Part shown: piece after piece, positions 59,028 to 64,000 of the stretch | How positions within the stretch are numbered: position 1 is the first letter of the stretch | How the letters are laid out: the number at the start of each line of letters is the position of its first letter | From: Scytalidium lignicola | Taxonomy: Eukaryota > Ascomycota > Leotiomycetes | DNA: 64,000 nucleotides | NCBI GenBank assembly: GCA_002812745.2 | Contig: NCSJ02000066.1 | Coordinates: 1-64,000 of the forward strand | Direction: 5' to 3' | Program-made: the position numbers and the translations under genes | Notes under the pieces: generated by a model | What the model saw: only the letters and a program-made list of their open reading frames with translations | The model's database searches: none | What the model was told of the DNA's origin: nothing

Positions 59028-61596
59028 CTTGGTTGCTAGAATATAGCGCTGGTTTTCATCAATTGACTTCTCAATGGATCCGTAGATTTTGTGTTGATGA
59101 CGTTGATTTCCCAGATTCAGCTGTTATCGCTTCCGGCCCCACACAGTTTCTGTACTGTTTTCACAGTACTTTTCACGGTAGTTTTAATTGAAGTTTTACG
59201 ATGTAGGTACTGATGCTGAAGATATGAGCAGTACTCATAACACGGTCAAATAAGTGGTCATAAAAAGTATTTAACGATGAGTAACAGTGGTAGCCAGGCT
59301 AGATAGACTACAATCTAACTTATTTGTAAATGCTTATTATATCGATTGCTAGCGAATCTAGAGTGAACAGTAATAAGCAGCATGCATCTACTTTAAAAAT
59401 CATCTAAGCTGCTACACTCATGATACTTACAAGCTTTACTAGGTGTCAATAATAACTAGATAGTTAGATAAAACATAGAAATCCAGGATGCTAATAGATA
59501 TTGAGAATGACACGTGACACTTGACACGTGACATTAATCTACAAATATGGTGGGTTGTGCCTTTGATCTAAAATAGACGTTGTCCAGGGACCGGGATACA
59601 ATACACCTCAAAAATCCAAGATCGCTACTCATCCGCATCTTCAGATTCAAATTTGAATGATCTTGAATGAGATTTTCGTTGTTTTATTTCTGGATGCAGA
59701 CACAATCGCTCTGAGACGCACACAGCTTCATCTGCAAGGTCGCAGTTTGAGATGGGGAGGGAGAACCAGGATTCGTTCATCCCTAAACATGACTGGATGG
59801 ACCGCTAATTAGACTTTTCATGCAGCGCTGGCAGCGACTACCAAGTAAACGGTCTGGAGGCGATCTGCTCTAACGTTTCATCCCCTAATAATTACATATA
59901 TGGAGACGTGGGAGGCTACATAGGATTGATCAATTGAGTGGATGGTTGACTGCACAAGCTGGGCGGTCCAGTAGATGGGCTCTTTTTCTTGTGACCGTAT
60001 TTATGATCCATTCATTCTGTGGAATCATGGAATTATGAAAACAGGTTGAGCGCAAGACGCAGGATCCAGTTTCGTATTGCTGCGACCGAAGGCTGATACG
60101 AGCCTAGCAGCCAAACGGGCCTGGTTCTTCGCCCGTGCTGGTGTGGATTGGAGCTGCAGAGAGGCTGTGCAGCGACAAAAGCTTGGCCCCCAGAGATCGG
60201 AAAGCGGTAATTAGGAGGATCAGGGAGAGTGGCAGTAGTAGTGATGGAGGAAGACCGACTGGAAATTAGCACTTGCGCGTCCAGCAGCTCAGACACAACT
60301 GGTGTTGCAGGATATGACGCTCATTGCTGCTTGCTTGAGTCGATGGTGGTTGGATCTTCACGACAAGCACGCGATGTCACGATTACCGCAGAAACCGTCG
60401 GATAGAGCAGAAGAGATGGAGGTCATCAACTGGGCCAATGCTAATTATTATTAGTCTTTAAGGAGTGAGAAGGACGAGGTCTGGAATCAGCTCTACTCAT
60501 GCTGTGGCTTGACCCATCATCGAGACTTAATTAGGTCTTAGACCATCTTTTCTTACTGTACTGTCCTGTCCTGTACAGTACATCTGCCACATCTACTATT
60601 TCGGGAAACGCAAAGCCTCAGATCTGACTTTTGGACCGTTCCTTTCCACATTCTGCGATTCTATGATCGCGTATCGCACAAGAGCAGCAGCCAAGTAACG
60701 TGAAAACGAAACGACCGCGCGTTATCTATCAAAGCGACAAGAATTGGAACCACAGGAAGGACCACTGAACGGATTCCAAGAACAAAAGGGACCACTAGAA
60801 GGACCCGTCGGGACAGAAAAAGAAGATCTAAGGTTGCAACCACACAATCCGGGTCTTGGAACGTCCACTTTCTCCACCAGCCATCATCCATCCATCCATC
60901 CATCCTTACATAGCGAAACCTTTTTTGCTCTGCCTCTCTGCTCTCCTGCTGTAAGACCCCGTACTTGTGCAATACGAAAAAATGCCCCTTGCCTTGTGCA
61001 GCCAGGGGAGTGTGTGTAGCAAGGCAGCCGGTGTGTGCCTCTGCCCCCAGCCGCCGCGCTCGTAATCCAAGCTCGCCTTCCAAACGACCTCATCACTGCC
61101 ATCACTCCCCCTTCCCAGATTCCTCATCTTGCACCTTTTACCCCCCCATTTCGCCCTTTCGTCATTCCCTGTTGACAAACCTACCAGCTTCTACTAGTCT
61201 CTCGTTATCGACCTTTTTCCACCTTCTTTATTTTCTATTCGGCTTCTTTTTCTTCTCGCAATTCTCTCGTGTTGAGTGGGCTGGAACTCTCAAACCTGCG
61301 AAATCGCATCCGCTCGCTATCACTTCACCCTGATTTCTCCTTCCCTGGTTCGACTTGCGACCGCAACCGTCCTAGAACCATTAACAAAGTCCAATCCTCA
61401 CCATCATCATCTCCACCACAGCATCAACACCTAAAGATAGACATAGACATTACATGGTTTTCTAGCTTCGGATTGTGGGATTATTGCAACGAGCCGAGCG
61501 AGAGGGTATCGAGGATCGTGCATCTGGGACGACAACAGCACCTCCTTCTCCCGTTTCTGCCTCATTGGCCTCAAACCAAACACCCATTTGTCCATC
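59028..61596. other. Divergent promoter region, about 2.6 kb
   Basis: Separates the thioesterase (-) and Flc (+) genes. It includes a tandem E-box pair (59508-59533), GTAC palindromes (about 60555-60582), a CATC repeat (about 60887-60903) and, from about 61,070, a pyrimidine-rich stretch that looks like the Flc leader. No gene is seen. Confidence 0.5.
59508..59533. promoter_or_regulatory. Tandem TGACACGTGACA E-box pair
   Basis: The 12-base word TGACACGTGACA occurs twice with 14-base spacing, at 59508 and 59522. Each holds a CACGTG core. It lies 480-500 bases upstream of the thioesterase start. CACGTG is the Cbf1/Pho4/SREBP-type bHLH site in fungi; the binding is inferred. Confidence 0.45.
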
Positions 61597-63975
61597 ATGA
61601 GGAACTCCGCGCTCTTCTCTCCATTTGTCCTTTTGACGTCTCTCCTTTCTCTGATACCTAACGCTGCCGCCACTAAGTTTATCGAGTCTAGTTCCTTGAA
61701 TGCCTGCCAGGCCAACTCGAGTTTAACTGCCAGCTTGTTCAACGTCATCTTTACACCAAACAACCGAACGCTCACCTTCGACATCGTCGGTGTCTCTAAC
61801 ATCCAAGGCAATGTTTCCTTCGGAATTGAGGTCACAGCTTATGGTTACACTATCATTCGCGAAACCCTCAACCCATGCACGTCCAACCTCGCTGGAATGT
61901 GCCCTATGAGCACTGGACAGCTTGATATTCAGTCCAACGTCCAGCTTTCCGCGGACGCGGTCAGCCAGATTCCCGGGATTGCTTACGGTGTCCCCGATCT
62001 CGATGCAAACGTGAAGGTCCAGATCAACAGCACCGATAACCCGGATGTCAGCTTAGCTTGTGTGGAAGCGAATCTGTCAAACGGACAGACTGTTGATCAA
62101 AAAGGCGTGGGATGGGCGACTGCTGTCATTTCTGGATTGGCTTTGGTAGCATCAGCCGTCACTTCTGGGCTTGGTCACTCAAATACCGCAGCTCACGTTG
62201 CAGCAAACGCTCTGTCACTCTTTGGCTACCTCCAAGCTCAGGCAATTATTGGATTAACCGCGATCCACATGCCACCCATCGTGCAGTCCTGGACCCAGAA
62301 CTTCGACTGGAGCATGGGTATCATTGAGGTGGATTTCATGCAAAGTATCGCTACCTGGTATCAGAAGGCAACTGGAGGGACTCCGGCCACCGTTCTTAAT
62401 AGCCTTACAACCACATCGGTTCAAGTCGAGAAGCGTGCTCTTGGTAAGCGCTCGGTCGATACGACTATCAAACTCCTCACTCGCGCCCACGATGCTCTGC
62501 ATAAACGGTCGACCGGCCAGACGCCCGTCACGGGTAATTACGTCGTCAAGGGCATTAAGCGTGTAGCTTTCCGGGCCGGCATGGAAGCTACTAATGTCTT
62601 TATGACTGGACTTGCCTTCTTCTGTATCTTCATTGCCTTCACAGTCATTGCCGTCGCTATTTTCAAGGCCTTCTGCGAGCTCGCCGTGAAGCAGCAGTGG
62701 ATGAAGAGTGACAAATTCCAGGACTTCCGAAACGGTTGGTTCACTGTTCTCAAGGGCATCATGTTCCGCATGGTCCTCATTGGATACCCTCAAATGTGCA
62801 TTCTCTGTTTCTGGGAGTGGACGCAGGTCGATTCCCCTGCCGAGGTTGTTCTCGCCGTATTCTTCTTCTTTGGCATGACAGGAACACTTGCTTGGGCTGC
62901 ATTGAAGGTTGTCCGAATCGCCCAACGATCCGTTGCGATGCACCGAAATCCGGCGTACATTTTGTACTCGGATCCTTCATCACTCAACAAATGGGGTTTC
63001 CTTTACGTTCAGTTTAGGGCTTCTGCTTACTACTTCGTTGTCCCGACTCTCATTTACATGTTGATCAAGAGCATGTTCATTGCCTTTGCCCAGAATAGTC
63101 CGACTGCCCAGGCCGTTGGACTTGTAATTATCGAGGCCGCTGCATTGATCGGCGCCAGTGTTCTTCGACCGTGGATGGACAAAAGCACCAACACCTTCAA
63201 CATCTCAATTTGTGCTGTCAACTTCATTAACGCAATCTTCCTTTTGGTCTTCTCAGATGTGTTTGGTCAACCAGGTCTGGTTACAGGTGTTATGGGTGTC
63301 ATCTTCTTTGTCCTCAATGCTGTCTTCTCCCTGGTTCTGATCATCCTCGTCCTGCTTGCCACGATCTATGCCTTCGTCAGGAAGAACCCGGATAACAGAT
63401 ATCAACCAATGACAGATGACCGCGCTTCCTTCATCAAGTCCACGACACAATTGACTACTGAGTTAGATGCATTAGGAGCAACAGCCAGGGGTGATGTCAA
63501 GCAGCACAATCTTGACCTCGACGATGACAATGAATCCTGGTCTTCGGACTCGATAAGACAAGCTGCAAATCAACCTGTTGTGGGAGCTACAGTTACCCCA
63601 GGTGCCCACAACCAATACAGAGATCCACCTCGTTCACCAATCTCTCCGTCAATGCCCCTGTTCCCTGCAAACCACCAAGCTGCACCTCCAAGCTACCAAG
63701 ACAACCGACCTTTTGCAGGCGGTGATTCGCGGCCGAACAACGAGAAGCCACTGATGAACAGAGCTGCTGCACCATCTCCTTCCCCTTACCGTCCCAATAC
63801 AGCACAGTCCAATAATTCGGGCTACAGACCGGCGAACAATGTCAGCCCTGCAGGATTCGGAAATCAAAACACTGCCAGGTAAACAACACATGATCCACAC
63901 TTCTCGTGTAGTAGATATAATGAAGCTGACAATCAAATTAGCCCTTGGCAACGTGGAGCAGGCTATGACCACTAA
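61597..63975 (+). CDS. Flc-type (flavin carrier / TRP-like) membrane protein
   Basis: Two exons: 61597-63878 and 63942-63975, giving 771 residues. Residues 1-26 form a signal peptide (MRNSALFSPFVLLTSLLSL then IPNAAA). The luminal ML-like domain (about 27-155) has paired cysteines (LNACQAN, LNPCTSN, AGMCPMS) and sequons. A TRP-like membrane domain of about nine segments follows (VGWATAVISGLALVAS to NAVFSLVLIILVLLATIYAF). The C-terminal 150 residues are polar. Yeast Flc1-3 act in ER/Golgi FAD transport, calcium homeostasis and cell-wall integrity; which role applies here is inferred. The intron's AGC codon joins QNTAR-type sequence to PWQRGAGYDH and removes an immediate TAA, adding the usual short tail. 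The gene finishes 25 bases before the window end. Confidence 0.92.
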
Positions 63976-64000
63976 TGAAGAGGGGTTTAACTGGGCGTTC

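Overview
The window is nuclear DNA of a filamentous ascomycete. Genes are broken by short (about 47-120 bp) GT..AG introns with CTAAC/CTGAC-type branch sites, coding regions are near 50% G+C, and several families are typical of filamentous fungi (Ecl1, Bud6/Aip3, DUF3433, flavin-carrier/TRP-like Flc, phytase-like esterase, ataxin-2/Pbp1). Protein similarity by eye suggests Pezizomycotina, possibly Leotiomycetes, but I cannot prove the class. Single 'n' characters, nearly all touching homopolymer runs, point to a pyrosequencing-style assembly with uncertain run lengths. One of them breaks the BUD6 reading frame.

Layout. 1-16.9 kb is gene-poor: one convincing gene (Ecl1-type zinc protein, minus strand, 3.3-3.8 kb), then about 13 kb with only weak ORFs, microsatellites, a recurring GTAC-type palindrome and, at 16.0-16.6 kb, a four-copy tandem repeat of about 170 bp. 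16.9-35.6 kb is gene-dense: secreted phytase-like esterase (-), exportin-1/CRM1 (-), a 74-residue predicted GPI-anchored protein (-, two exons), alanine-glyoxylate aminotransferase (-), class II aldolase/adducin-type protein (-), peroxisomal acyl-CoA oxidase (+) and a myo-inositol-type sugar transporter (+). 36-46 kb has a Lys/Gly/Glu-repeat protein (+), a DHA1 drug/polyamine-type MFS transporter (+) and BUD6 (-). 49-64 kb has an ataxin-2/Pbp1 homologue (+) with a missing or decayed Lsm domain, a DUF3433 multipass membrane protein (+), a mitochondrial acyl-CoA thioesterase (-) and an Flc-type membrane protein (+).

The genes are mostly housekeeping or metabolic and do not form an obvious pathway cluster. 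The acyl-CoA oxidase and thioesterase both act on acyl-CoAs, and the aminotransferase handles glyoxylate, but they are separated and read in different directions. I see no rRNA, tRNA, CRISPR, transposase or secondary-metabolite core gene. The points most worth follow-up are the 16-kb tandem repeat, the small GPI-type protein, the truncated Pbp1, the threonine at the leptomycin site of CRM1, and the dispersed GTAC palindromes.
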